64,000 bases of DNA from Shewanella sp. Choline-02u-19 (GTDB lineage Bacteria > Pseudomonadota > Gammaproteobacteria > Enterobacterales > Shewanellaceae), in the NCBI RefSeq assembly GCF_002836205.1, contig NZ_PJBE01000013.1, forward strand, positions 1,488,001-1,552,000, in the 5' to 3' direction. A model generated the notes under the pieces. The model saw only the letters and a program-made list of their open reading frames with translations. It was not told the DNA's origin and searched no databases. The translations under genes and the position numbers were made by a program. Shown piece by piece: positions 54,293 to 63,832 of this stretch. How positions within the stretch are numbered: position 1 is the first letter of the stretch; each line of letters starts with the position of its first letter.

Positions 54293-54714
54293 TTAGCAAC
54301 GCATATTGATACTCACTGCCCTATTGCCCTTTAAAAAAATGTTATTTACGAAATGAGCTTCCCGGCGAAAGCCGACTCTTTCTAACAATTTATAAGCCGC
54401 ATGATTGTCGCAATCGGTGGTCGCAATGATCCGATACTTGTTCATCGTATTAAACAGGTGATCCATAAATGCCGAAAGTGATTTACTGCCAATACCTTTC
54501 TTGGTTTCCGGTGCCAAGGTAAAACCACTGGCGACCTTCCCCAATGTGTGCCCTGCATTGAGTCATATCATTTAATGGCATCATCATAGGTGTAATTGCT
54601 CCAGCTTTGATATTGTGCAACCTCAGGTATTGCTCGATAGCGAGTAAAGGTTTGCAGATCGCTCTTTTCGAATTGACGAATAGTTACATTACCTATTTCT
54701 ACTATAATGGACAT
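54293..54714 (-). pseudogene. decayed GNAT-family acetyltransferase gene
   Basis: The 5' part (ATG at 54714) reads MSIIVEIGNVTIRQFEKSDL... up to YDDAIK and then a stop. The 3' part in another frame reads GFTLAPETKKGIGSKSL...NHAAYKLLERVGFRREAHF, the acetyl-CoA-binding core of GNATs. About 30 residues expected between the two are missing and the C-terminus is shortened. So at least one stop, a frameshift and a deletion are present. Only the 3' 83 codons remain open. Confidence 0.8.
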
Positions 54715-54752
54715 CTTTAGTGACTCGACTGGCTCTTGAATTAACGGACCTT

Positions 54753-55265
54753 TTAATCAACTGATAGTGTAAATAAACGGCTTTCTTCATCATACGCCGC
54801 CAATTTTTCGATTTGACTAAATACAAACCCTAATGCCTCTAGTGCCTTTATCGATGCTTGATTAGACATCGATGTTACCGCAATAAACGCTTTAGCATTC
54901 AGCTGTTGTTTGCCGTACTCCAGCACCGATGTTGCCGCTTCCCGTGCATAACCTTTCGACCAAAATGCGTTAGCAAAGCCATAACCAAGCTCATAGTCAT
55001 CCCGATAGTCTCTGCGGATCAAACCACAGATCCCAATCGGCGTACCAACATCGCGCAGTGCGACTAAGTACATACCATAACCATTGTCTTGATAACTTTT
55101 AGTAAAGCTGTTGGCTATATATTCGATCGCTTTTTCGACAGTATAAACTTGCTTATCACCTATCCCCTCGATGAAACTAGGCTCGTTATAGAGCGCCATA
55201 ATAAACTCGGCATCGGCTGAGGTGACTTCTCTCAAAATAAGCCGCTCGGTGGTAATTAATGCCAT
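54753..55265 (-). CDS. GNAT-family N-acetyltransferase (RimJ/RimL-like)
   Basis: A 170-residue acetyltransferase: TERLILREVTSADAEFI start, PIGICGLIRRDYRDDYELGYGF beta strands, the acetyl-CoA loop FWSKGYAREAA and the NQASIKALEALGF end. These are the hallmarks of the Acetyltransf_3 group. The substrate is unknown; relatives act on protein N-termini or small molecules. A separate gene from the neighbouring decayed GNAT. Confidence 0.9.
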   Translation of the reverse strand: MALITTERLILREVTSADAEFIMALYNEPSFIEGIGDKQVYTVEKAIEYIANSFTKSYQDNGYGMYLVALRDVGTPIGICGLIRRDYRDDYELGYGFANAFWSKGYAREAATSVLEYGKQQLNAKAFIAVTSMSNQASIKALEALGFVFSQIEKLAAYDEESRLFTLSVD

Positions 55266-55333
55266 ATAAATCCTTTTGAGTTAATTACTATTCGGTTTAG
55301 TGGTTAACGCTAAGCGTTTTCTTAAATTAGGGA

Positions 55334-55882
55334 CTAGCTTATTGCACTGATTTCATAGCAATGGATCTTGCCAGCAACCGTTAGCGCTATCTCATCATTG
55401 ACTTCACGTGTCAGTAATTTTTGACCTATGGGAGATAGAGGTGTTATCAGCATAAAACTTCCCGCTGCGGTCTGTACTTTTAAGCCCCCTGCACTCGGGC
55501 CCATAAACAGTCTACTGAATTTATCGTTTTCATCAATCAACTCAACCAGATCGCCTAGCGCTATTTGTTTTGCGACTTCCTTGGCTGTTGTATTTGATAC
55601 GTTAAGTGATACATCGAGCAAGGCACTTGTTGCCGCTTTATGTTTCAATACGGCAAACAATTGCTCGTAAGCATGCATATCGTCTTTGCACTGAGCCACT
55701 CTCACTGACTGACCGTGAGCAAGGTATGATGCTTCTAAGCCAAAAGTATCGTACTTATTTTCAGCGACACTTTCGCTGCCAGTCGCCGTGTCATGGGCAC
55801 GTTTAGCCGCATCAACGGCATCTTGATGCGCTGTTGCGAGGGCTTGTTGAATTGACTGTTCAATGGATATTCTTGGTAACAC
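55334..55882 (-). CDS. GreA/GreB-family protein
   Basis: A 182-residue protein with an N-terminal helical part (about 1-85, with SVAENKYDTFGLEASYLAHGQ) and a C-terminal GreAB domain ending in the typical SPIGQKLLTREVNDEI. The classical GreA pair of acidic residues at the coiled-coil tip is not clear, so activity as an RNA-cleavage factor is uncertain. It may act on RNA polymerase in a related way. Single gene. Confidence 0.8.
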   Translation of the reverse strand: MLPRISIEQSIQQALATAHQDAVDAAKRAHDTATGSESVAENKYDTFGLEASYLAHGQSVRVAQCKDDMHAYEQLFAVLKHKAATSALLDVSLNVSNTTAKEVAKQIALGDLVELIDENDKFSRLFMGPSAGGLKVQTAAGSFMLITPLSPIGQKLLTREVNDEIALTVAGKIHCYEISAIS

Positions 55883-56077
55883 TTAACGACCTATTTGAGT
55901 GACTTCGATTGATTTTGCGATTTTAGAAAAACTGCTTGTGAGTATCTCTTTAATATTAAGCAGCATAACATGCTTGATTAAGCTGACAAATTGGTTAACT
56001 TAGAGTGTGAATCAACGTTTTAGTTAGCAACTGAGCAGCTTAAGCGTTACTCATTATTTATCAAGTAAGGATACTGG

Positions 56078-57007
56078 TTGAATATTAGTCAACAATATAA
56101 GCATCGTTTAATCGTTCCCGCTAAAGTGCTAGCGCTTGTCACGCTTTTTAGCTGCGGAACGTTTTGCTTTGCACAAGATTTAGAACCCAGAAGTTATACC
56201 AATATCCCCATTGGGATGAATTTTTTAGTCGTGGGTGTAGCCCACTCAGAAGGTGATCTATCACCCGCTCCTTCAGCACCGATTGATAATGCCGATCTCA
56301 GCATAGATGCTGGGGTTGTAGGTTATGCTCATACTTTTGCCTTAGCGGGACGCTCAGCAAAAATAGACATGACAACCAGCCGAATCTGCTACAAAGGCAG
56401 CGCCGATTTTCAAGGTCAGCGTGTCAGCGCAGACCGATGCGGTTATGGCGACCCCAACATTCGACTCTCTTGGAATTTTTACGGTGCGCCAGCATTAAAG
56501 CCGCAAGACTTCGGTGCTTGGCAACAAGGAGTGGTCGTTGGCACCAGTCTGCAGCTTACCCTACCCATTGGATCGTACGATAAAGATAAGTTAATTAATT
56601 CAGGGGCTAATCGCTGGGTATTTAGACCAGGAATAGGCATGTCCCACAAACTGGGAGATTGGTATTACGACTTAATTGCATCTGTGCGCTTTTATGGCGA
56701 TAACGATGCATACTTTAACGATGTGGAACTTGAACAAGAGCCACAATATACCCTACAAGGTCACTTAATTTATAACTTCAGTCGAGGTCACTGGTTGTCG
56801 CTCAATGCCAATTTTTATTTCGGCGGCGAGACTGAGAAAAATAAAATCGATTCTTTCGATTCCCAAGAAAATTCACGTTTTGGTATTACCTATTCAGCCC
56901 CAATAAACAGAAGCAATAGCATTAAACTCTACGCCAGCACAGGAGTTATAACTCAAGCAGGCAGCGATTTTGATACATTAGGGGCGGTATGGCAGTACAT
57001 CTTTTAG
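56078..57007 (+). CDS. outer-membrane beta-barrel protein (phenol-degradation MetA-like)
   Basis: A 309-residue protein with a TTG start preceded by AAGG eight bases upstream. A signal peptide ends near CFA. Beta-strand-rich body with YTNIPIGMNFLVVGV, GDPNIRLSWNFYGAPAL, TLPIGSYDKDKLINSGANRW and GTSLQLTLPIG, and it ends in phenylalanine (YIF). This pattern fits the transporter family of MetA-like outer-membrane proteins. The substrate is unknown. A bidirectional terminator follows. Confidence 0.75.
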   Translation: MNISQQYKHRLIVPAKVLALVTLFSCGTFCFAQDLEPRSYTNIPIGMNFLVVGVAHSEGDLSPAPSAPIDNADLSIDAGVVGYAHTFALAGRSAKIDMTTSRICYKGSADFQGQRVSADRCGYGDPNIRLSWNFYGAPALKPQDFGAWQQGVVVGTSLQLTLPIGSYDKDKLINSGANRWVFRPGIGMSHKLGDWYYDLIASVRFYGDNDAYFNDVELEQEPQYTLQGHLIYNFSRGHWLSLNANFYFGGETEKNKIDSFDSQENSRFGITYSAPINRSNSIKLYASTGVITQAGSDFDTLGAVWQYIF

Positions 57008-57077
57008 CGCTGCCCCTACTCAATATAAGATAATTAAGCTTGTTCGCTACATCCTCCTTAAACAATGAGCAAAAAAA

Positions 57078-57110
57078 GGGTTCAACGACAACAGCCACTG
57101 AACCCATTTT
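57078..57110. terminator. bidirectional terminator between porin-like gene and roxA
   Basis: GGGTTCA (57078-57084) and TGAACCC (57099-57105), with an A-run before and a T-run after, in the convergent gap. Confidence 0.75.
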
Positions 57111-57133
57111 TAAATCTTTAGTGTTAGGTAAAT

Positions 57134-58279
57134 TTAGTCGATATCGTCAAAATACCAGTAGCCAGCATTCACCCAAGCGGTTAATTGCTCAACCACTTCG
57201 ATATCTTCTAACCACGGGCTTAAGTTCACTGCAGTTAGCTCTTGGGTATCACATAACAATGCAATCAACGCTTCTCGACTGGCTGAAAGCGTAAATTGCT
57301 CGCCATTGATATAAAGCACACCGTCAGCAACGCTTGCTTCGAAATACAGGGTACGCAGTCCGCCAAGCTTAATTAAAGGCTGCTGCTTAAGTTGCTCGGT
57401 CACATCTAAGCTTTGGAAACCTAAATGCTCTTCTGGCAAATCCAGTTCACACTTAGATTGAGTGAGGTAACGACCGCTAAACTCGCTAACTAACTTGTCA
57501 TCAAGCGTGGCAAACAGTTGTTGCTTAATACGCTCAAGATCGCCGTTGTTAACAACACCAGAGTTTTCGCTTAATACACGATCAGGATCGGCAATTTGCT
57601 CATTACACATATCTTTGTCGATGATGTGGTCTGCCATAGCGCTGATCATATCTTTGGCTGACGCAGTTCTATAACCCACAGAAAAGCTCATTGATGGCTC
57701 TATCGTGACGCCGTCATGAGGGTACCCTGGCGGTAAATATAAGATATCGCCTGGTAGTAATTCAACATCAATGATGGGGTCGAATGCTTCGGTGTGCAGT
57801 AATGCTGGGTGCGCTGCAAATTCTTTATGTGGTCCAAGATCACCCACTCTCCAACGACGTCGGCCGGAACCCTGGCAAATGAATACGTCATAAAGATCGA
57901 TATGTGGACCGACTCCGCCACCCGGTGTGGCATAGCTGACCATGACGTCATCTAAGCGCCAGCGTGGGATAAAATCAAAACATTTTATCAGTTCTTCAGC
58001 TTCAGGCACCCAGTTGTTAAGCGCTTGCACGATTAACGTCCAGTCTGTTTCACCAAGTTCTTCATAAGATTCAAATGGGCCAAACTCAGCTTGCCATTCA
58101 TCATGTTCTTTAAACACGCGGCGTGATTCAACCACGTCTTCGCAAGCAAGCCCTGCCATCTCTTCTGGTGAAAGAAGATCTTTAAAGTTTTTAAAGCCTT
58201 GACGGATCACCAGTGGTTTCTTTTGCCAGTACTGCTCTAGAAACTGTTTTGGCGTTATACCATTTAAATCTAATTGCAT
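57134..58279 (-). CDS. roxA: ribosomal protein uL16 3-hydroxylase
   Basis: A 381-residue JmjC/cupin 2-oxoglutarate oxygenase (YcfD) that hydroxylates an arginine of ribosomal protein L16. The Fe(II) ligands are His126, Asp128 (PHIDLYD) and His188 (GYPHDG). The N-terminal TPKQFLEQYWQKKPLVIRQ and the length match YcfD/RoxA. Single gene, divergent from the exonuclease gene with a 196-bp gap. Confidence 0.93.
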   Translation of the reverse strand: MQLDLNGITPKQFLEQYWQKKPLVIRQGFKNFKDLLSPEEMAGLACEDVVESRRVFKEHDEWQAEFGPFESYEELGETDWTLIVQALNNWVPEAEELIKCFDFIPRWRLDDVMVSYATPGGGVGPHIDLYDVFICQGSGRRRWRVGDLGPHKEFAAHPALLHTEAFDPIIDVELLPGDILYLPPGYPHDGVTIEPSMSFSVGYRTASAKDMISAMADHIIDKDMCNEQIADPDRVLSENSGVVNNGDLERIKQQLFATLDDKLVSEFSGRYLTQSKCELDLPEEHLGFQSLDVTEQLKQQPLIKLGGLRTLYFEASVADGVLYINGEQFTLSASREALIALLCDTQELTAVNLSPWLEDIEVVEQLTAWVNAGYWYFDDID

Positions 58280-58475
58280 ATTTGTTACCCACTATAATTT
58301 GCGGCGATACTAACAAGTATTAGCATTTAGTAATTTGGTCGAGATCATAAAACGGCTGATTAGTCGTCTTAAACGACGTAATAACGCCGCGGTATGCAAT
58401 TAACCACAACATTTAAATTGACTCGCTTCGCTGTAGAACTACAATAACGACAAATTTAATAGGGCGCGTAGCACA

Positions 58476-59144
58476 TTGGCACACTTTTCAACTGCAGTAG
58501 ACTCTCATCGTTTAAGCACCGAACTTAGCAGCAAAGCCAACACCGTTATTGTGTTGGATTTCGAGACCACCGGCTTATCGCCCACCCAAGGTGACCGTGC
58601 GATAGAGATCGGAGCTGTGATGTTAAAAGACGGCATTGTCATCGATAGGTTTCAAGAGTTAATGAACCCAGGGTTTCGCGTTAGCAGCTTTATCGAAAGT
58701 TACACTGGCATTAGCAATCAAATGCTCAGTAGCGCTGCACCTTGCGATGAAGTGATGGATCAATTTGCGGACTTTATCGGTGATTATAATCTGGTTGCCC
58801 ACAACGCCTCTTTCGATCAACGTTTTTTAGACGCCGAACTTAAATCGATAGGTCGAGACTATAGCGGTGAATTCGCCTGTTCTATGTTAATAGCCAGAAG
58901 ACTTTATCAAGATGCACCGAACCATAAACTTGGCAGCTTGATCCACTATAAGCAGATTGAACACGACGGTGTATTTCACCGAGCGTTAGCGGATTCAGAA
59001 ATGACGGCGGACCTATGGTTAGTGATGCTCGATGATCTTAAACAAGATCATCATATTCAACACCCTGAATTTAAGTTGATGCAGGCAATAACCAAACAAA
59101 GCAAAGCCAACGTGCAAAGGTACTTGGCGAGCCAAGGCCGCTAG
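58476..59144 (+). CDS. DEDDh 3'-5' exonuclease
   Basis: A 222-residue DnaQ-type nuclease: LDFETTGLSP gives Asp28 and Glu30, HNASFDQRFL the third carboxylate, and FHRALADSEM the general base His and last Asp. The frame begins with TTG and only a weak ribosome site is visible. Relatives include DNA polymerase III epsilon-like and RNase-T-like proteins; the substrate cannot be told. Single gene. Confidence 0.88.
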   Translation: MAHFSTAVDSHRLSTELSSKANTVIVLDFETTGLSPTQGDRAIEIGAVMLKDGIVIDRFQELMNPGFRVSSFIESYTGISNQMLSSAAPCDEVMDQFADFIGDYNLVAHNASFDQRFLDAELKSIGRDYSGEFACSMLIARRLYQDAPNHKLGSLIHYKQIEHDGVFHRALADSEMTADLWLVMLDDLKQDHHIQHPEFKLMQAITKQSKANVQRYLASQGR

Positions 59145-59196
59145 TGCTCATGAGTATGGTCTATGTGCTTCGTCAACCTTAGAACATCTTAAACTG

Positions 59197-60213
59197 CTAA
59201 GTTGATTGTCTAATCACAAGATTGGTCGGGATCAACTGTGGTGATACCTCTTCGCCATTAATCAGCTTTAACACGCTTTCGACTAGAATTTCTCCAGCAA
59301 GTTTGGTGTTCTGCTTAACCGTGGTTAAAGGTGGATTAGCAAAACTTGCCACTGGTATATCGTCATAGCCTACGACTGCAATATCAGCGGGTACCGATAA
59401 CCCTTTGGCATTGAGCGCTCTAATTGCACCTATCGCGATAAGATCACTTGCCGCAAAAATGGCGTCAAACTTCTCGCCACTGTTAAGTAATTTATTAGTC
59501 GCCTCAAAGCCTGAGGTTTCGGTACTTATCGCTTCGAAAGGGATTGTCTCACTCGGTTTTATGTTGGCTTTTTCTAGTGCGGCCAGATGACCCAGATAAC
59601 GATCTCGAAATTCAGGGCTGTGACTTGAGGAGTCGCCCACAAAAACAATATCTTTATAACCCAGTGCCAATAGATGCTCTGTCGCGCTCATGCCGCCTTG
59701 ATGATTATCACAACCTATGGTCAGAACCGACTTATGATTATGTTCAGCTCCCCAAATAACAAAGTGGGTATTTTGCTCAAGTAATCTTGCTAACTTTCTC
59801 TCGTAATCTACAAAGTCACCGTAACCAAGCAGTATGATGCCGTCGGCCTTATTACTGTCTTCGTAGTCAGCATGCCAATCACTACTTAGCTGTTGAAATG
59901 AGACCAGTAAGTCATAGCCTTTTTGGGCCGATGCGCGTGTTATAGAGCCGAGCATTGATAGGAAAAAAGGATTAATTAATGAATCATCGTTAGTTGGATC
60001 TTCACAAAGCAGCAAGGCTAGCGTTTGGCTATTTTGCATCCGCAAGTTACTGGCATTTTTATCCACTTTGTAGTTAAGCTCTTTTGCAATGGCTTGGATC
60101 CGCTGGCGCGTTTCCAAATTCACTAAAGGACTGTCTCTCAGTGCTCTAGACACTGTAGATTGAGACACCCCTGCTTTGTAGGCGATATCGATTGAGGTTG
60201 CTTTTGTGACCAT
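59197..60213 (-). CDS. LacI-family repressor, probable maltodextrin regulator
   Basis: A 338-residue regulator with a LacI helix-turn-helix (IDIAYKAGVSQSTVSRALRDS, about 8-30), hinge and periplasmic-binding-like effector domain (GYDDIPVASFANPPLTTV near the C-terminus). The operators near the amylolytic genes fit this family (palindrome, central CG) and it is the only LacI-type gene in the window. The link is inferred; it lies 9.5 kb from the nearest operator and no operator precedes it. Confidence 0.88.
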   Translation of the reverse strand: MVTKATSIDIAYKAGVSQSTVSRALRDSPLVNLETRQRIQAIAKELNYKVDKNASNLRMQNSQTLALLLCEDPTNDDSLINPFFLSMLGSITRASAQKGYDLLVSFQQLSSDWHADYEDSNKADGIILLGYGDFVDYERKLARLLEQNTHFVIWGAEHNHKSVLTIGCDNHQGGMSATEHLLALGYKDIVFVGDSSSHSPEFRDRYLGHLAALEKANIKPSETIPFEAISTETSGFEATNKLLNSGEKFDAIFAASDLIAIGAIRALNAKGLSVPADIAVVGYDDIPVASFANPPLTTVKQNTKLAGEILVESVLKLINGEEVSPQLIPTNLVIRQST

Positions 60214-60332
60214 AATATTTATTTAAACCTTTCTTATTATATAAATAACGCTATAGCACGCCTTAATTACGTCTAATTAATACCGTCAATCAATACCGTC
60301 AGGCAACCGAGGTTGCCCACTAGATACGCCAC

Positions 60333-61037
60333 TTAAATCCCTAATTCATCAAACAGATCATCTGCACTGGTGCTCATTTGAACATCTTTTTGCTTATTCT
60401 GTACTTGCTTTGAATGTTGTGAACCACTGCCTTGACCGTGTTCTGCTAAAAGATCGTCTAGGTCGAAATCTTCATCGGCATCAAAATCGTTTAGCTTAAT
60501 GAACTCAGTTTTATCCATTGCGAATTCAAGATAAAAGATATGGTTTTTTTGTGTTTTGAAAGACACTCTTCTCGCCACGGCTTCATCGAGGTTGGTGTCA
60601 ACCGAAATGGTAAGCTCCTTATTAATCGTCAACATTTTTGGCTGACTTTGACTAATCGACGTTTGCAGTTCTTTACTTATTTTATTGATGAAATCGCCTA
60701 ACATCTGATTCATCAGTTCGCCCATCACATTACTGACTTCATCTGAGGTATGGGAGAACGCGAGTTCAGACTCTGGCATTCCCATGTTAATCATGTATTC
60801 GCGGTAAATTTCAATTGCTGCTGGCGCTGAAAAATTGATAACCACTAATCCGGAGAAACCACCGTCAAAAATTGAAAAACAACCTAAGTCAGGTTTTAAA
60901 CAAGTACGCGTGATGGATTGCACCATTCCAGCGTGCGTGATCTGACTATTAGTCGTGCTAGAAAGCACGTGAGAAACCGACAAACACAGCTTGCGCAATA
61001 TGTCATCAGTTGTTACAGATTCTTGCGTTGTTAGCAT
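60333..61037 (-). CDS. DUF3334/CheX-like protein
   Basis: A 234-residue protein resembling the DUF3334 family, whose middle looks like a CheX phosphatase domain: MGMPESELAFSHTSDEVSNVMGELMNQMLGD (about 85-115) recalls the ExxN-type helix. An acidic stretch (DADEDFDLDDLL) lies near the C-terminus. It is divergent from a chemoreceptor gene, which supports a role in chemotaxis or signalling. The exact function is not established. Confidence 0.75.
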   Translation of the reverse strand: MLTTQESVTTDDILRKLCLSVSHVLSSTTNSQITHAGMVQSITRTCLKPDLGCFSIFDGGFSGLVVINFSAPAAIEIYREYMINMGMPESELAFSHTSDEVSNVMGELMNQMLGDFINKISKELQTSISQSQPKMLTINKELTISVDTNLDEAVARRVSFKTQKNHIFYLEFAMDKTEFIKLNDFDADEDFDLDDLLAEHGQGSGSQHSKQVQNKQKDVQMSTSADDLFDELGI

Positions 61038-61373
61038 ATTTAAAACCTTGTTGTAGTAATCGTTTCATAGTGCCGCAATCCCGTAACAAATCAAAGTAAA
61101 AACTAAGCTAAAACGTCGATTTTATCTGCCGTTGTTCAGACATTAGGCTAAATAAATTATGCTTAAACAAATGTCATCAGAACATCTATTCTAAACCTCA
61201 AAATAAAATGTCGTTTAGCGGTGAAAAATGAGATCTATGATTTAAAAAATATAAAAATAAATAAAGAGTCGATATAGTTAACATTTTTAAAATAAACATA
61301 CTGTTATGGGTTCTTTTGGTTAACAATAAACGATACATTCATGACACTCTTTATTTAATGTAGCCAGGCTCTT
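61038..61373. other. divergent gap before the chemoreceptor gene
   Basis: About 335 bp, AT-rich, presumably with promoters for both flanking genes. No motif recognised. Confidence 0.5.
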
Positions 61374-63014
61374 ATGACTGCCCTTTTAAGACAACTAACC
61401 ATCCTCCAACGACTTATTTTAATGCTCATGCTGGCAGCGATCGGTACCGTTTGTTTTGCCAGTTTTTCGATAAACGAGCAATACAACAACCTTGTTACGC
61501 AAAAGTGGCAGCAAAATGATGCGCAGCTAAACACGGTTATCAGTGTTATTGAAGCGCATCGGATGCAAGCGGCTAATGGTGATATTTCTGAAAGTGATGC
61601 CAAGGTAGAAAGTGCTAACCTTATCAGCCAGATCCATTTTAGCGATAAAGGCCACTTCATTTTACTTGATAGAGATAACACCATTTTAGCCAATGGCGCG
61701 AGTAAGCAAACTATCGGTAACAAACTTGCCAGCATTAACCAGCAAGGTAATGACACCACACTCTCTGCAATCGTTGCTGCTGCTGCAATCAATGGCACAG
61801 CCAAAGGCCAAGTCAGCTTTATTAATGCTCAAAGCAGCCAGTTAGAAGATAAGTTGGTTGAGGCTAGGTACTATCCCGCTTGGGATTGGACACTCATTAC
61901 CGGCAGTTATAATAGCGAGATAAACAATGTCATGTATTCGATGGCATTTGATTACGTGCTTATCATGCTAATGATATCTATTCCCATTTTTTCATTCTTC
62001 TTATTGCTTAATCTATCGATTACCGCACCGCTTAAAAATGCGATTGCGGCGATGAAAGATATTGCACAAGGTGACGGTGATCTAACCAAAAGGTTACCCA
62101 CAAAAGGTAAAGATGAGGTAGCAGAGCTAGCAGAGGCTTTTAATCTGTTTGTGATAAAGATTGCAGATACTGTTGCTCAACTACAACCGCTAGGAAAAAA
62201 CCTAGATGATGATGCCACACGTTTACTTAATGCCGTAGAGGAGTCAAATAGCAGTGTTGATCATCTCCATCAAGAAACCAGCAGCGTTGCAACTGCAATC
62301 AACGAGATGCTATCAACCACCCATGAGATGGCGACCAACACCAGTCAAGCCGCAGACGCCGCAAATAGTGTCAAACAGCAAGCCCAACTCAGCATGGAAA
62401 AAATGGATAACACCCTCGATAATACGCAGCGATTAGTCGAAGAGTTAAAAACATCTGAACAGATAACCCACCATCTTGGCACGTCTTCAAAACAGATTGG
62501 CAGCATATTAGATGTGATAAGAGGCATCGCCGATCAGACCAACCTGCTTGCGCTTAATGCCGCGATTGAAGCCGCCCGTGCCGGTGCGCACGGCAGAGGA
62601 TTCGCTGTTGTTGCCGATGAGGTGCGTGCTTTAGCAAACCGAACTCAGGACTCTACCAATGAAATTCAAAAAATCATCACTGAGATCCAATCAGGCGTGA
62701 GTTCGGTCGTCTCTAGTAACGAGCGTACACAACAACAATCTGAGCAAGTGCAGAGTCAAGCTAAGGGTGTGGGGGAATCACTAGCTGAAATTTTGGATCT
62801 TATTGCTCATATCAGCGATATGAATACCCAGTTAGCCAGCGCAACAGAAGAGCAATCTCTGGTCACGGAAGAGATTAATCGCAATATATGCAGTATTACA
62901 GAACTGACTGAAGTGTCAGTAAAGGCCAACGAAAGTAACCGCCATGCCGCAGTGTCATTACAATCGATTAGCAAAAACTCAGCCAAAACATTAAGCCAGT
63001 TTAAGGTCAGCTAA
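61374..63014 (+). CDS. methyl-accepting chemotaxis protein with single Cache domain
   Basis: A 546-residue chemoreceptor: a membrane span (about 12-32), a periplasmic single-Cache-type sensor (about 35-185 with ARYYPAWDWTLITGSY), a second span (about 190-215), a HAMP domain (about 215-270) and a signalling domain with hairpin tip DQTNLLALNAAIEAARAGAHGRGFAVVADEVR. The ligand is unknown. A terminator follows directly. Confidence 0.95.
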   Translation: MTALLRQLTILQRLILMLMLAAIGTVCFASFSINEQYNNLVTQKWQQNDAQLNTVISVIEAHRMQAANGDISESDAKVESANLISQIHFSDKGHFILLDRDNTILANGASKQTIGNKLASINQQGNDTTLSAIVAAAAINGTAKGQVSFINAQSSQLEDKLVEARYYPAWDWTLITGSYNSEINNVMYSMAFDYVLIMLMISIPIFSFFLLLNLSITAPLKNAIAAMKDIAQGDGDLTKRLPTKGKDEVAELAEAFNLFVIKIADTVAQLQPLGKNLDDDATRLLNAVEESNSSVDHLHQETSSVATAINEMLSTTHEMATNTSQAADAANSVKQQAQLSMEKMDNTLDNTQRLVEELKTSEQITHHLGTSSKQIGSILDVIRGIADQTNLLALNAAIEAARAGAHGRGFAVVADEVRALANRTQDSTNEIQKIITEIQSGVSSVVSSNERTQQQSEQVQSQAKGVGESLAEILDLIAHISDMNTQLASATEEQSLVTEEINRNICSITELTEVSVKANESNRHAAVSLQSISKNSAKTLSQFKVS

Positions 63015-63030
63015 ACGCTTATCCACATTA

Positions 63031-63057
63031 AAAAAGGGGCATAATTTGCCCCTTTTT
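63031..63057 (+). terminator. terminator of the chemoreceptor gene
   Basis: AAAAAGGGGC (63031-63040) and GCCCCTTTTT (63048-63057), perfect 10-bp stem with 7-base loop and T-run. Confidence 0.92.
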
Positions 63058-63120
63058 CATTATTCAAACTATGTTAAGCTAAATTCAATTCGGACGATCT
63101 ATCAATACGGAATTGAATTT

Positions 63121-63516
63121 ATGGCACGCATGACCTTAGCGATTCATCCGCAACTTTTTACTATTCATAGCCTTGCTCCTGACAGTATCGTACCGAGTGC
63201 GATTTTTCAGCAAGATATCTACTTTATCGGTAAAACGAGCGAAGAACTGTCAGTTGTCGTAATTTCAACATTCGAAATGGAAAGCCTAGAGCAGGAAAAC
63301 GGTTGGCGCTGTCTTGAAGTATTGGGCCCTTTAGGCTTTTCTATGACAGGCATATTATCGAGCGTATCAGGCGCATTGGCCGCAGAAAAAATTAGTATAT
63401 TTGCTATCTCTACATTCGATACCGACTATATTCTGGTAAAAAAAGACACCTTGGCCGAAGCCACAAAAGCACTCAAGAAAAAGAACTATCAAATCATTGA
63501 ACATCAGAGCAGATAA
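63121..63516 (+). CDS. ACT-domain protein
   Basis: A protein of about 131 residues in an ACT-type fold: an N-terminal half with TLAIHPQLFTIHSL and a C-terminal half with GPLGFSMTGILSSVSGALAAEKISIFAISTFDTDYILVK, the classical ACT ligand-binding pattern. The ATG at 63121 has GGA about nine bases upstream. The frame stays open to 63046, but that would start inside the terminator. The ligand (probably an amino acid) is unknown. It lies upstream of ptsH. Confidence 0.85.
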   Translation: MARMTLAIHPQLFTIHSLAPDSIVPSAIFQQDIYFIGKTSEELSVVVISTFEMESLEQENGWRCLEVLGPLGFSMTGILSSVSGALAAEKISIFAISTFDTDYILVKKDTLAEATKALKKKNYQIIEHQSR

Positions 63517-63563
63517 TCATCAGCTTATACAGCCGATTCTTAGCCTTTTAACGAGAAGATTAT

Positions 63564-63821
63564 ATGTACCAAAAAACCGTTACAATAACCGCTAAGCACG
63601 GTATACACACTCGACCTGCGGCACTATTAGTTAAAAAAGCCAAATCATTTGATTGCGATATCATCGTAGAATGTAACGGAAAACAGGCCAGTGCAAAAAG
63701 CCTTTTTAAGCTACAAACACTAGGGCTTTATTTCGGTATAGAAGTCAACGTTATCGCTGAAGGTGAACAAGCTCAGCAAGCAGTTGAAGAAGTTTCTGAA
63801 CTCCTTATTACACTTAGCTAA
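63564..63821 (+). CDS. ptsH: phosphocarrier protein HPr
   Basis: An 85-residue HPr of the PEP:sugar phosphotransferase system. Active-site His15 lies in GIHTRPAA and the regulatory Ser46 in ASAKSLFKLQ. It accepts phosphate from enzyme I and passes it to EIIA proteins. The GAGAAG ribosome site is about nine bases before the ATG. ptsI follows 11 bp downstream. Confidence 0.97.
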   Translation: MYQKTVTITAKHGIHTRPAALLVKKAKSFDCDIIVECNGKQASAKSLFKLQTLGLYFGIEVNVIAEGEQAQQAVEEVSELLITLS

Positions 63822-63832
63822 AAGGCTCCGTT

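Noticed and set aside
54293..54544. An 83-residue intact acetyltransferase
   Set aside because: It lacks the N-terminal half and a good start; the missing part lies upstream in another frame, so this is the 3' end of a pseudogene.
63046..63120. Longer N-terminus for the ACT-domain protein
   Set aside because: It would begin with TTG inside the chemoreceptor terminator and adds no recognisable sequence; the ATG at 63121 has a plausible ribosome site.
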